The notes: a model not told the origin generated them from the sequence alone. A stretch of 38,720 bases of DNA from an uncultured Eubacterium sp. (GCA_947090545.1 CAMUPC010000011.1:1-38720); one strand, 5' to 3'; counted from the first letter of the stretch, positions 24,347-34,025 are shown. A program made the numbers and translations.

Positions 24347-26380
24347 ATGAAGAAAGCGGATGTAGGCGTTGCGTTGTACTTACTGGCGGCGGTTGTATTC
24401 TTTATTGTACCAATCCCGAACCAGTTGTTGGATGTGATGCTGGCGCTGAATATCTCGGTTGCGCTGGTAGTATTGTTTAACTGTCTGTTTGTGCAGGAGG
24501 TTCTGGACATGTCCTTTTTCCCGACCTTGCTGTTATTTACGACGATCTTTCGGATTGCGCTGAACGTATCTTCCACCAGGCTGATCTTAACGACCGGTGA
24601 CCCGGGAAATGTCGTTGCAACATTTGGCGCGTTTGTCGGCGGCAATGATATTATCGTCGGCGCCATTGTCTTTATTATTCTGGTTATTATCCAGTTTGTA
24701 GTCATTAATAAAGGTTCGGAGCGTGTATCCGAGGTAACGGCGCGTTTTACACTGGACGCGATGCCTGGAAAGCAGATGGCGATCGACGCGGACTTAAATA
24801 CAGGCGCGATCGACGACAGGGAAGCAAGGAACCGACGTGAAAAAATACAGATGGAATCCGCGTTTTTCGGCTCCATGGATGGTGCTACGAAGTATGTAAA
24901 GGGAGACGCGGCTGCGGGCCTTTTAATTACAGGCATCAACCTGGTCGGCGGCACGGTGATGGGGATGACGCGCGAAAGCCTGGAAGCGGTGGACGCGCTG
25001 CAAAAATATGGAATCCTCACGATCGGCGACGGCCTGGCGTCCCAGATGCCTTCCCTGATGATCTCTCTTGCGACAGGTATTTTGGTTACGAAGGCTTCCA
25101 AAGAGGCAGATTTCAGCGAAGTGCTTGTCTCGCAGCTTTTTGGCATTCCAAAAGTATTGTACTTAGTCGGCATGACGCTTGCCTTTTTAGGCATTACAAC
25201 ACCGTTAAATACAGGGCTGTTTATCGCGTTTGGGCTGATGTATATCATTGTTGGCAGAGGCATGGACAAAAGTATGGCGGTCGAAGCGATTGAGGAAGAG
25301 ACGTCGCAGGCAGAGGAAGAGGCGGAGGAGATCAGAAAGCCGGAAAATGTCGTATCCTTGCTACAGGTAGACCCAATCGAACTGGAGTTTGGCTATGGGA
25401 TTATCCCGCTTGCCGACGTCAACCAGGGCGGCGACTTATTAGACCGTGTCGTTATGATACGAAGGCAGATTGCCTTAGAGCTTGGTACGGTCGTGCCGAT
25501 TATCCGCCTGCGCGACAATATCCAGTTAAATCCAAACCAGTACATTATTAAGATCAAAGGCATCCAGATTACAGAAGGCGAGATTTTATTCGACCACTAT
25601 ATGGCAATGAATCCGGGTTATGTAGAAGAGGAGATTACGGGGATTCCTACGTTTGAGCCGTCGTTCCACCTGCCGGCGATCTGGATTACCGAAAGCCAGA
25701 GGGAGCGCGCCGAAAGCCTTGGCTATACCGTAGTAGACCCGCCTTCCATTATCGCGACCCATTTGACGGAGGTGATCCGCAGCCATATTGCAGAGCTGCT
25801 GACAAGGCAGGATGTACAAAACCTGATCGACAATGTAAAGGAAAACAATCCGGTACTGATCGACGACCTTGTGCCGAAGCTGCTTGGCATCGGCGAGATC
25901 CAGAAGGTACTACAGAACCTGCTTGCCGAAGGCATCTCAATCCGCGACCTGCTTACGATTTTTGAGACGCTTGCTGACCATGCGGCGACGTCCAGGGATA
26001 CCGACGTCCTGACGGAGTATACGCGCCAGGCGCTGAAACGGGCGATTTCCAGCCGCTACTTTATGCCGAATGAAGCAACGAGCGTGATTACGCTTGACCC
26101 GAATATCGAACAGGAGATTATGTCGTCAGTCAAGCAGACAGAACAGGGGGCGTATTTAACGATCGACCCGGAACGGACCAAGTCGATTATGGCATCAGTG
26201 GAGACAGAGATTGCAAAGCTGGAAAATCTCGGCAAAAATCCGATCGTTGTTACCTCACCGATTGTGCGTATGTATTTTAAGAAAATGACAGAGGAATATT
26301 TTAAAGACTTGATCGTAGTGTCTTATAATGAAATAGATTCAAATGTGGAATTACAGTCAGTAGGGATGGTGACAGCATAA
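24347..26380 (+). CDS. flhA: FlhA, flagellar export gate protein
   Basis: FlhA (~677 aa) forms the nonameric export gate ring. The N-terminal half has about eight membrane helices and the conserved FHIPEP-type region, including FRIALNVSSTRLIL, FVVINKGSERVSEVTARF and DAMPGKQMAIDADL. The C-terminal half is the large cytoplasmic docking domain for chaperone-substrate complexes (~residue 335 onward). I start at ATG 24347, which gives MKKADVGVAL; GTG 24332 is in frame but its ribosome site would be too close. Confidence 0.96.
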   Translation: MKKADVGVALYLLAAVVFFIVPIPNQLLDVMLALNISVALVVLFNCLFVQEVLDMSFFPTLLLFTTIFRIALNVSSTRLILTTGDPGNVVATFGAFVGGNDIIVGAIVFIILVIIQFVVINKGSERVSEVTARFTLDAMPGKQMAIDADLNTGAIDDREARNRREKIQMESAFFGSMDGATKYVKGDAAAGLLITGINLVGGTVMGMTRESLEAVDALQKYGILTIGDGLASQMPSLMISLATGILVTKASKEADFSEVLVSQLFGIPKVLYLVGMTLAFLGITTPLNTGLFIAFGLMYIIVGRGMDKSMAVEAIEEETSQAEEEAEEIRKPENVVSLLQVDPIELEFGYGIIPLADVNQGGDLLDRVVMIRRQIALELGTVVPIIRLRDNIQLNPNQYIIKIKGIQITEGEILFDHYMAMNPGYVEEEITGIPTFEPSFHLPAIWITESQRERAESLGYTVVDPPSIIATHLTEVIRSHIAELLTRQDVQNLIDNVKENNPVLIDDLVPKLLGIGEIQKVLQNLLAEGISIRDLLTIFETLADHAATSRDTDVLTEYTRQALKRAISSRYFMPNEATSVITLDPNIEQEIMSSVKQTEQGAYLTIDPERTKSIMASVETEIAKLENLGKNPIVVTSPIVRMYFKKMTEEYFKDLIVVSYNEIDSNVELQSVGMVTA

Positions 26381-27694
26381 ATGACAATCAATAAATTTCA
26401 AGGCAAGACTGAGAGCGAGGCGATCGAAAAGGCAAAAAAGGAAATGGGGCCGGACGTCGTGATTATGAGTGTCAAGACAGTCAAGCCAAAAGGGGTTTTC
26501 CGGGCGTTTAAAGGAATCGTGTACGAGGTGACAGCCGCCCTTGAGGAAAATGTGCCTGATAAAACGAACCAGCCTGCGCAGCAGGAGGCGGCGCAGCAGG
26601 TAAGAAAGCCAGAGAGCATCAACCTTGCCGCAGATGAAGCGATCCGCATACCGATGGGCACGCAAAACCGCCTGGACGAGACAGCGGGGCGCGTCCTCCA
26701 GCAGCTTAAGCAGCAGGGCAGCCACGAGCAGGCAATGCCAGCCGTGGGCGCCGCGCCAGGCGCATTCGCGCACGCGCCGTCAAATACCTCGGCAATTGAG
26801 GAACGGCTGGACAGCCTGCAAAGCCTGCTGGAAGACCGTATCTCGGCGGAAAAGAAAAATCAGGAGGAAGGCATGAGTGCGGCAAATGACCAGGCGCAGG
26901 AAGGGTTTTCGTTTGTAAAAATGCTCTATCAGACACTTTTAGATAATGAAGTAGATGAAAAATATGCCAACCAGATCTTGGATGAGCTGGAAAAAATTAC
27001 GAATAAGGGCAGCAATATCGATTATATTTTATCGCATATTTACCAAAAGCTCGTACTGAAATTCGGCCAGCCAAAGCCGATCGAGTTTGCAGGCTCCAAG
27101 CCGACTGTCGCCTTTTTTATCGGCCCGACAGGTGTTGGCAAGACGACGACGATTGCTAAGGTGGCGTCGCGCTACAAGGTCGACGAAGGCAAAAAGGTGG
27201 CGTTTTTGACCGCGGACACCTACCGGATCGCGGCGACAGAGCAACTTCGGACATATGCCAATATTTTGGATATGCCGTTAACTATTGTATATTCGGCGGA
27301 GGAGGTCAGGGACGCGGTTAGCGGCCTGTCAGAATATGACCTGATCCTTGTCGATACCGCGGGATTTTCCCATAAAAACGCAGCGCAGTGCGAGGATGTG
27401 AAAAAACTGATCGGCGGGCTGTCCGCGAATGTGAAGGCGGAGACCTATCTGGTCTTAAGCGCTACGACAAAATACCGCGATTTGCAGGAAATGTGCGACA
27501 CCTATCAGGCATTTGCGGATTATAAGCTGATCTTTACCAAGCTGGATGAAACCTCATGCTACGGCAACCTGTTAAATATCCATCTGTATTCAGGGGCAGA
27601 CTTATCTTATGCGACTTATGGACAGAATGTGCCGGATGATATAGAAGTATTTGATACACAGAAGATTGTTAAGAAATTACTTGGAGGGGATTGA
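26381..27694 (+). CDS. flhF: FlhF, SRP-type GTPase for flagellar placement
   Basis: FlhF (437 aa) is the third SRP GTPase and sets where flagella are built. The N-terminal ~60 residues (KTESEAIEKAKKEMGPDVV) are the basic B domain start, then a variable glutamine/alanine-rich linker, the N domain and the G domain. The P-loop GPTGVGKTTTIAK is near residue 250, TADTYRIAATEQL follows, and the G3 box reads LILVDTAGFSHK. The ATG directly abuts the flhA stop codon. Confidence 0.96.
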   Translation: MTINKFQGKTESEAIEKAKKEMGPDVVIMSVKTVKPKGVFRAFKGIVYEVTAALEENVPDKTNQPAQQEAAQQVRKPESINLAADEAIRIPMGTQNRLDETAGRVLQQLKQQGSHEQAMPAVGAAPGAFAHAPSNTSAIEERLDSLQSLLEDRISAEKKNQEEGMSAANDQAQEGFSFVKMLYQTLLDNEVDEKYANQILDELEKITNKGSNIDYILSHIYQKLVLKFGQPKPIEFAGSKPTVAFFIGPTGVGKTTTIAKVASRYKVDEGKKVAFLTADTYRIAATEQLRTYANILDMPLTIVYSAEEVRDAVSGLSEYDLILVDTAGFSHKNAAQCEDVKKLIGGLSANVKAETYLVLSATTKYRDLQEMCDTYQAFADYKLIFTKLDETSCYGNLLNIHLYSGADLSYATYGQNVPDDIEVFDTQKIVKKLLGGD

Positions 27695-27698
27695 GTAT

Positions 27699-28568
27699 AT
27701 GGATCAGGCAGAACAACTGAGAAACGTGGTAAAATCAAAGCAGCCCCGTTCCGTATCCAAAGCAAGGGTTATTACGATAACAAGTGGCAAAGGCGGGGTT
27801 GGAAAATCAAATATCGCTGTCAACCTTGCTGTCCAGCTTCGCAGGCTTGGGAAAAAAGTCATTATTTTCGACGCGGATATGGGCCTTGCCAATGTTGAGG
27901 TTATGTTTGGCGCAATCCCGAAATATAATCTAAGTGATATGATCTACCATGGTAAGAAGATGGAGGAAATCATTACCGAGGGCCCAATGGAGATCGGATT
28001 TATCTCCGGCGGAAATGGGATTACCGGGATGAATAATTTAACGAAAAACCAGCTTTCCAGGCTGGTCAACAATTTAAACGAGCTGGACGGGCTGACCGAT
28101 TTTATCCTGATTGATACAGGCGCCGGCATTGCCAACAATGTGATGGAGTTTGTAGCGTCAAGCCCTGAGGTGCTGCTGGTCTTAACGCCTGAGCCAAGCT
28201 CTTTGACAGATTCCTATTCGTTAATTAAGGCACTGTATGGGAATCCCGGGTTTGTGCGGCATGGCACCAATATTGAAGTAGTTGTCAACCGGACGGTGTC
28301 TGTAGACGACGGGCAGGTTGTCTATGAGAAGCTAAGCTCTGTGATTTCCAAGTTTTTACAGGGCGAGGTACATTTTTTCGGCACGATTCCGCAGGATGGG
28401 CTGTTAGAAAAATCGGTGCGTGCGCAGAAGATTGTTTCCATGACGGCGCCGAACGCAAGGTCGGCAAAAGCATTTGAGCGTTTGGCTGTCAGCCTGATTG
28501 AAGGCGAGCCGAACATCGAACCGGACCGGCAGGGGATTAAGGAGCTGTTTTATAATTTTTTTAAATAA
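27699..28568 (+). CDS. flhG: FlhG (YlxH), MinD-type ATPase controlling flagellar number
   Basis: FlhG (289 aa) is a MinD/ParA-like ATPase that works with FlhF and helps C-ring assembly. The N-terminal MDQAEQLRN contains the DQAxxLR motif known to stimulate FlhF GTPase. The deviant Walker A SGKGGVGKSN is at ~residues 29-38 and FDADMGLANVEV follows. The C-terminus (GIKELFYNFFK) is a short amphipathic helix suited to membrane binding, as in MinD. ATG 27699 follows GGAGGGG and sits after the flhF stop; the frame is open further upstream but overlaps flhF. Confidence 0.96.
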   Translation: MDQAEQLRNVVKSKQPRSVSKARVITITSGKGGVGKSNIAVNLAVQLRRLGKKVIIFDADMGLANVEVMFGAIPKYNLSDMIYHGKKMEEIITEGPMEIGFISGGNGITGMNNLTKNQLSRLVNNLNELDGLTDFILIDTGAGIANNVMEFVASSPEVLLVLTPEPSSLTDSYSLIKALYGNPGFVRHGTNIEVVVNRTVSVDDGQVVYEKLSSVISKFLQGEVHFFGTIPQDGLLEKSVRAQKIVSMTAPNARSAKAFERLAVSLIEGEPNIEPDRQGIKELFYNFFK

Positions 28569-28630
28569 CCTTTGTTACAGACAGAGAACGTAATAATCCA
28601 AAAAGAGAGAGAAAGAAGTTCTGATGCGTT

Positions 28631-29863
28631 ATGAAAAAAAATATTTTAGTTGTAGATGATTCTGCACTCATGAGGAGGGCTATTTGTGATATAATCAACT
28701 CAGGTGATGAGTTTGAAGCGACAGATACATGCAGAGACGGGCTGGAAGCATATGAGAAGATCAAAAACAACAGCTATGATGCCGTACTTTTGGATATTAA
28801 CATGCCAAGGATGAATGGACTGGAGCTTCTGCAAAAACTGCAAAAAGAGAATATTCGTGCCACCGTGGTTGTCGTCAGCTCCTTAGCAAAGGAGGATGCC
28901 AAGATCACGATACAGGCAATGGAGTATGGCGCGATCGATTTTATTACAAAGCCGGAAAATATCATTGAGGCAAAGGGCTTGCAGTTCCGCAGGGAACTAA
29001 GCAGCCTGTTAAATTCCATACTTCCGCAGTCAAGGCAGGCAAAAGCGCCTGCGGTGCAGCCAGTGCTTGTCCGGCCGATGACAGGAAAGCCAGTGCCTGC
29101 TGGCGCAGCGGTAAAGCCGTCGGGAGCAGCCGCGCCGAAGCCGACGTCGGCTGCTGCAAGGGCATCGCTGTCCGCAGCCGCGGCGCGTGCGTCAGTAGCA
29201 GCCGCAAATACAGGCGCTGCGTCCGCGTCAGCCGGAAATTCGACACGGACTGTGCCGCGCAAGGCGTCTGCGGGAGGCGGCGGGCAAAAGCTGATTGCGC
29301 TTGCGTGCTCAACCGGAGGGCCAAAGTCACTGCAAAGCGTGATTCCATATCTGGATAAAAATATGGACGCGCCGATGGTGCTTGTACAGCATATGCCGAC
29401 CGGATTTACAAAGTCCATGGCGGAGCGGCTCAATGAGCTGAGCAAGGTTCAGGTAAAGGAAGCGCAGGAGAACGACGTCCTGAAAAAAGGGTGCGTCTAT
29501 GTGGCTCCGGGCGGCTACCATCTGGAAGTTGTGGCGGCAAAGGACGGTACGCATAAGATCCATCTGTCCGATGCTCCGGCGATCGGAGGGCTGCGCCCAT
29601 GCGCCAACGTGATGTATAAGTCGCTGCGGCGCTGCGCCTATGATGAGATTGTCTGCGTCGTTTTAACGGGCATGGGGGCGGACGGTACGGACGGGATCAA
29701 AGACCTGAACCGTGCCAAGCCGATCTATGTAATTGCCCAGGATGAGCCGACCTGCGTCGTATACGGGATGCCAAAGGCGATTGCGGAGGCAGGGCTTGTG
29801 GATGAAGTAGTGCCGCTTACGAATATTCCCAAAAGAATAATTAATCAAGTGGGGGTAAAATAA
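28631..29863 (+). CDS. cheB: CheB, chemoreceptor methylesterase
   Basis: CheB (410 aa) removes methyl groups from chemoreceptors when phosphorylated by CheA. The receiver domain (~1-125) has D9-D10, phospho-site D55 and the FITKPE lysine. A long alanine/proline-rich linker spans ~135-215. The methylesterase domain has the catalytic serine in CSTGGPKS (about S227), the histidine in VQHMPTGFT and the aspartate in TGMGADGTDG. The partner cheR is not in this window. A 62-base gap without clear promoter precedes it. Confidence 0.96.
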   Translation: MKKNILVVDDSALMRRAICDIINSGDEFEATDTCRDGLEAYEKIKNNSYDAVLLDINMPRMNGLELLQKLQKENIRATVVVVSSLAKEDAKITIQAMEYGAIDFITKPENIIEAKGLQFRRELSSLLNSILPQSRQAKAPAVQPVLVRPMTGKPVPAGAAVKPSGAAAPKPTSAAARASLSAAAARASVAAANTGAASASAGNSTRTVPRKASAGGGGQKLIALACSTGGPKSLQSVIPYLDKNMDAPMVLVQHMPTGFTKSMAERLNELSKVQVKEAQENDVLKKGCVYVAPGGYHLEVVAAKDGTHKIHLSDAPAIGGLRPCANVMYKSLRRCAYDEIVCVVLTGMGADGTDGIKDLNRAKPIYVIAQDEPTCVVYGMPKAIAEAGLVDEVVPLTNIPKRIINQVGVK

Positions 29864-29864
29864 G

Positions 29865-32015
29865 ATGGATGTAAGTCAGTATCTTGAGATATTTATTGAT
29901 GAGACAGCAGAGCATATCCAGAGCTTAAGTGACAATATTATGGCGCTGGAAAATGAGCCGGAAGACCATGACGTCATCAATGAGATCTTCCGCGCGGCGC
30001 ATTCCCTAAAGGGGATGGCTGGTACGATGGGCTTTAAGCGGATGCAGCATTTGACGCATGATATGGAGAATGTATTCCAGGAGGTGCGCAACGATAAGAT
30101 CAAGGTCAACGGCGATATTATCGACGTGCTGTTTCAGTGCCTGGATGCGATCGAAGGCTACCTGAATATTATCAAGGAGACATCCGATGAAGGGACCAAT
30201 GACAACGAGGGTATTATCGCGGCGTTAAACGGCATTTTAAACGGAAATACCGCGCCTGCGGCAAAGGACGCGAATGCGGCTGATGCTGCCGGCTTGGAGG
30301 ATAAAGCGGCACCGGCTGAGGATGCGGCGCCGGGCGCGCATGTGAAAAAATACTTAACGATGAACCTTACCGAAGCGGACCGTGAAACGCTCAAAAACGC
30401 GGAGGACAGCGGAAAGGTACTGTTTGGGTTTACCGTATATGTACAGAAGGAATGCCTGTTAAAGGCGGCGAGAGCGTTTTTGGTATTTAAGGCGATCGAG
30501 GAATTTGGAGAGATCGTTGTCTACCAGCCAAGCGCACAGGATATTGAAGATGAAAAGTTTGACCTGGATTTCAGCTTTATCATTACCTCGGATGAGGAAG
30601 GCGTAGACAAATTCCTGTCCTCGGCAAAGGCAGTATCTGAGATTGAAGATGTGTTTGGCGAGCAGCTTAAATATGAAATGCTTATTGAGGCTGCCAATAA
30701 AGAAAAAGAACAGGAAGAGGAAAAAGCAGTGTCCCAGGAGCTGGCAGCGCCTGCTGTCGCGGCGTCTGCGTCCGTGCAGGCGAAGGCAGAGCCGGCGAAG
30801 TCGGCAGGCTCTACGGCTGCGGCTACAAAAGGAAAGGCGGTAAATAAACCGGTGGCAAACCGTACGGTACGTGTAGATATCGAAAAGCTTGACGCGCTGA
30901 TGAACCAGGTCAGCGAGCTGATTATCGCGAAAAACAGCCTTGTTTCGATCAGCTCCAGTGATTCGGGCGACGGGACACAGAGCCAGTCGTTCCGCGACCA
31001 GATCGAATACTTGGAGCGTATTACGACAAGCCTGCACGAATCCGTGATGAAAGCGAGAATGGTGCCGATTGAAAGCGTCGTTGCAAAATTCCCGCGTATG
31101 ATTCGTGATTTATCGCGTAAACTGGATAAGAAGATGGAACTGTATATGTCCGGTGAGGATACAGAGCTGGACCGTACCGTAGTCGACCAGATCGGCGACC
31201 CGTTGCAGCATCTTCTTCGCAATTCCGCCGACCACGGGTTAGAGAGCGCGGAGCTTCGTAAGGAACGCGGCAAGCCGGAAGTTGGCTCGATCAACTTAAA
31301 GGCGTACCAGGAAGGCAATAATGTCGTGATCGAAGTCGGGGACGACGGCAACGGTATCGATACCGATAATGTCAAGCGCAAGGCGATAGAGCGCGGCCTG
31401 GTAACACCGGAGCAGGCGGAAAACCTAAGCCAGAAGGAGATTATTGATTTCCTGTTTATGCCTAGCTTTTCGATGGCGAAAAAGATCACGGACGTATCCG
31501 GCAGAGGCGTTGGGCTGGACGTTGTAAAATCCAATATTGAGACGCTCGGCGGCGACGTGGAGGTAAAGAGCAAGCTGGGAGAAGGCTCTACGTTTATCGT
31601 ACGGCTTCCATTGACGCTGGCGATTATCCAGGCACTGCTTGTTGAGGTGCATCAGGAGCTGTTTGCGATTGCGCTTGGCTCGATTATCACGATCGAGGAC
31701 GTACCGGTTTCAGAGATTAAGTATGTGCAGGCTGAAGAAGTGATTAACCTGCGCGGCAATGTCATTCCGCTTATCCGCTTAAACCAGATCCTGGAGATCG
31801 ACGAGCCGGAAAACGAGCCGGAAAGCCTGACCGTTGTGATTGTCAACAAAGGGGAAAAACAGGCGGGGCTTGTCGTAGACAACCTGTTGGGACAGCAGGA
31901 AATCGTTATTAAATCACTTGGCAAGTTTATCAGCAACAGTAAGATTATCAGCGGTGCAACGATTCTTGGAGACGGCGAGATTGCATTGATCCTGGATGTG
32001 AATACATTGATGTAA
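29865..32015 (+). CDS. cheA: CheA, chemotaxis histidine kinase
   Basis: CheA (716 aa) autophosphorylates on an HPt histidine and passes the phosphate to CheY and CheB. Domains: P1 (~1-105) with H46 in RAAHSLKG; P2 (~155-270) for CheY/CheB docking; a low-complexity linker; P3 dimerisation from ~330; P4 ATPase with the N-box in LLRNSADHGLE (~450), GDDGNGID and GRGVGLDV (~545); P5 CheW-like from ~580 (NLRGNVIPLIRL). The GGGGGT site overlaps the end of cheB and the start is 2 bases after its stop. Confidence 0.97.
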   Translation: MDVSQYLEIFIDETAEHIQSLSDNIMALENEPEDHDVINEIFRAAHSLKGMAGTMGFKRMQHLTHDMENVFQEVRNDKIKVNGDIIDVLFQCLDAIEGYLNIIKETSDEGTNDNEGIIAALNGILNGNTAPAAKDANAADAAGLEDKAAPAEDAAPGAHVKKYLTMNLTEADRETLKNAEDSGKVLFGFTVYVQKECLLKAARAFLVFKAIEEFGEIVVYQPSAQDIEDEKFDLDFSFIITSDEEGVDKFLSSAKAVSEIEDVFGEQLKYEMLIEAANKEKEQEEEKAVSQELAAPAVAASASVQAKAEPAKSAGSTAAATKGKAVNKPVANRTVRVDIEKLDALMNQVSELIIAKNSLVSISSSDSGDGTQSQSFRDQIEYLERITTSLHESVMKARMVPIESVVAKFPRMIRDLSRKLDKKMELYMSGEDTELDRTVVDQIGDPLQHLLRNSADHGLESAELRKERGKPEVGSINLKAYQEGNNVVIEVGDDGNGIDTDNVKRKAIERGLVTPEQAENLSQKEIIDFLFMPSFSMAKKITDVSGRGVGLDVVKSNIETLGGDVEVKSKLGEGSTFIVRLPLTLAIIQALLVEVHQELFAIALGSIITIEDVPVSEIKYVQAEEVINLRGNVIPLIRLNQILEIDEPENEPESLTVVIVNKGEKQAGLVVDNLLGQQEIVIKSLGKFISNSKIISGATILGDGEIALILDVNTLM

Positions 32016-32029
32016 GGGAGGTGCCGAAA

Positions 32030-32491
32030 GTGGAATATATAGAGACAACAGAAGAAACAAAAAAGCAGTACATAGTTGTAAAGATCGGCAGTGAACAGTA
32101 CGGAATCGATATCAGCTATATCGATAATATTGTCAGAATGCAGAAAATTACAAGGGTGCCAACCTCACAGTTTTACTTTAAGGGCGTGATCAACCTGCGC
32201 GGCGAGGTCATTCCGGTTATGAGCATCCGCAGAAAGATGGGGTTAGAGGATGATGTATACACAGGCGCTTCCCGGATCATTATTTTAAAATTTGAGCAAA
32301 AGGACGCGCTGGGAATCGTGGTAGACGAGGTAAAAGAAGTCATTAACCTTGGGCCGGATGAGATTGACAAGCTTTCACACAGCTCCAGGGAGGCAAAAGA
32401 GATGTTTATCAACGGGATCGGCAAAAACGGCGACGAGCTTGTTTCTTTATTTGACATTAATGCGATCATTGATGAACATGAGACTGTATAA
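32030..32491 (+). CDS. cheW: CheW, receptor-kinase coupling protein
   Basis: CheW (~153 aa) bridges chemoreceptors and CheA. The SH3-like fold signatures are present: YIVVKIGSEQYGIDI, FYFKGVINLRGEVIPVMSIR and GIVVDEVKEVINL. GTG 32030 is the likely start because GGGAGGTG (32016-32023) lies just before it; the GTG at 32021 overlaps that site. It follows cheA by 14 bases. Two hairpins lie between cheW and cheC. Confidence 0.95.
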   Translation: MEYIETTEETKKQYIVVKIGSEQYGIDISYIDNIVRMQKITRVPTSQFYFKGVINLRGEVIPVMSIRRKMGLEDDVYTGASRIIILKFEQKDALGIVVDEVKEVINLGPDEIDKLSHSSREAKEMFINGIGKNGDELVSLFDINAIIDEHETV

Positions 32492-32500
32492 GGGATAGAA

Positions 32501-32571
32501 AGGGTATAGTGAGACTGTCTGTGTCTCACTATATCTTATATGTTTCAAGAGATTATTGAGTAAGACTCAAT
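32501..32571 (+). repeat. Two hairpins between cheW and cheC
   Basis: Hairpin 1 pairs 32503-32515 with 32523-32535, 13 bp with one G-U pair and a 7-base loop, and can extend two pairs outward. Hairpin 2 pairs 32555-32561 with 32565-32571, 7 bp with a 3-base loop. Only short T stretches follow the first, so it may attenuate transcription or protect the upstream mRNA end rather than terminate fully. Confidence 0.6.
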
Positions 32572-32589
32572 TCATACAGGGAGAAGTAT

Positions 32590-33210
32590 ATGGGCAAATT
32601 TACGTTTGACGAAATAAACAGTATGTATTTTGACGTATTAAGGGAAATCGGCAATATCGGTGCAGGAAATGCGACGACGGCAATTGCTACGATGCTTGGC
32701 ATCAAGCTGAATATGGAAGTGCCGAATGTCAAGCTGATGGGAGTCCAGGATCTGAATACAGCGATCGGTTCGGAAGAAGAAGAAATCGTCGGTATTTATC
32801 TCGGCGTGCAGAATGATATATCAGGCAGCTTAATGTTTTTGCTTAAGATGGACGACGCTCACAATTTGGTCAATCATTTGCTTGGAAGGGCGGATACTTA
32901 TAAAGAGCCGTTTGACGAGATGGATTTGTCTGCAATGAAGGAAATCGGCAATATTATCGCGGGAGCGTACCTTTCCGCGTTATCCGCTATGACAAACTTA
33001 AATATTACGCCGACGGTTCCTTATATTGCGGTAGATATGGCAGGCGCTATTTTGAGCATTCCGGCGATTCAGTTCGGGCAGTACGGGGATAATGCGCTCC
33101 TGATTGAGACATCCTTTGGGGGTGAGACTGTCTTTGAAGGGTATTTCATCCTTTTACCAGAGTTGGATTCTTATGACAAGATCTTAACATCACTTGGCAT
33201 CATGCTTTAA
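32590..33210 (+). CDS. cheC: CheC, CheY-P phosphatase and CheD partner
   Basis: CheC (206 aa) dephosphorylates CheY-P and binds CheD. Both active-site helices are intact: D15-x3-E19-x2-N22 (DVLREIGNIGAGNA) and S114-x3-E118-x2-N121 (SAMKEIGNIIAGAY). The domain repeats the fold seen in the middle of FliM and FliY. GGGAGAAG lies before the ATG. With FliY it gives this organism two apparent phosphatases for CheY-P. Confidence 0.96.
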   Translation: MGKFTFDEINSMYFDVLREIGNIGAGNATTAIATMLGIKLNMEVPNVKLMGVQDLNTAIGSEEEEIVGIYLGVQNDISGSLMFLLKMDDAHNLVNHLLGRADTYKEPFDEMDLSAMKEIGNIIAGAYLSALSAMTNLNITPTVPYIAVDMAGAILSIPAIQFGQYGDNALLIETSFGGETVFEGYFILLPELDSYDKILTSLGIML

Positions 33211-33240
33211 AATAAAGTAGAGTAGGGTGGGAGCTAACAG

Positions 33241-33726
33241 ATGAGTCAGATGATAAAAGTTGGAATGGCGGACTTGAATATATGTAAAAGTCCGAATGCG
33301 ATCACAACGCTGGGGCTTGGCTCCTGCATAGGGATTGCGATTTATGATCCGGTCACAAAGATTGGCGGCCTTGCGCATATTATGCTGCCGGACAGCACAA
33401 AAATCAGGAACAATTCAAACATCGCCAAATTTGCGGATACCGGCATTGTAGAGCTGGTGAACCGTATGGTGCGCGCCGGCGCCGGGCGCACGCGCATGGT
33501 GGCAAAGATTGCCGGCGGCGCAAAAATGTTTGAAGTCTCCGGGACGGATACGATCGGCAGCATCGGAGAGAAAAATGCGCTTGCTTCCAAGAAAAAGCTT
33601 CGGGAGCTGGGCATCCGGCTGATCGCCGAAGATACGGGGCTTAATTATGGCAGGACCGTGGAGCTGCATTGTGATACGGGGGAATATTACATAAAATCAG
33701 TGGGAAAGCCGCTGAAAATAATCTGA
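33241..33726 (+). CDS. cheD: CheD, chemoreceptor glutamine deamidase
   Basis: CheD (161 aa) deamidates receptor glutamines and is held by CheC. The catalytic residues known from Thermotoga CheD are present with a two-residue shift: T23, C29 (LGLGSCIGIAIYD) and H46 (GGLAHIMLP). The family tail GRTVELHCDTGEYYIKSVGK is also seen. It follows cheC by 30 bases. Confidence 0.96.
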   Translation: MSQMIKVGMADLNICKSPNAITTLGLGSCIGIAIYDPVTKIGGLAHIMLPDSTKIRNNSNIAKFADTGIVELVNRMVRAGAGRTRMVAKIAGGAKMFEVSGTDTIGSIGEKNALASKKKLRELGIRLIAEDTGLNYGRTVELHCDTGEYYIKSVGKPLKII

Positions 33727-33743
33727 GGTATTGGGGGAGTTTT

Positions 33744-34025
33744 ATGAAGACAAAACAAATTCCTGCAATGGTTACGTTGTTTGCTGCTTTTGTAATGTGC
33801 ATCATATCGTATGTGAATGATTTCAGCCTTTCGTTTTTTATTCGTACATCCTTTTTTGTGCTGGTCGGGTTTTTCCTCTTGGGCGTTGTCATCAAGATCG
33901 TGCTGGATATGAATGTATCAAAATTAGACGAAGAATTTATTACGGCGGATGATCTTGGATTTGCGGATGGGGAAATCATCGAGGATATGGAATTTATCGA
34001 AGAGGATCAGGAAGCTTTGCATTAA
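33744..34025 (+). CDS. Small membrane protein of the fla/che operon, unknown function
   Basis: The 93-aa product has two transmembrane helices (~residues 6-23 and 28-54) followed by a strongly acidic cytoplasmic tail (~58-93). I do not recognise a named family; a similar small protein is common between cheD and the sigma-28 gene in related Clostridia, as far as I recall. A GGGGGAG site precedes the ATG. Its place suggests a role in motility or chemotaxis, but nothing in the sequence proves it. Confidence 0.75.
   Translation: MKTKQIPAMVTLFAAFVMCIISYVNDFSLSFFIRTSFFVLVGFFLLGVVIKIVLDMNVSKLDEEFITADDLGFADGEIIEDMEFIEEDQEALH

Noticed and set aside
24289..24480. 63-codon ORF overlapping the start of flhA
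   Set aside because: Runs out of frame through the first membrane helix region of flhA; a shadow frame.
24259..25269. 336-codon reverse-strand ORF opposite flhA
   Set aside because: Lies entirely opposite a strongly conserved gene; serine/threonine/proline-rich composition is typical of antisense shadow frames.
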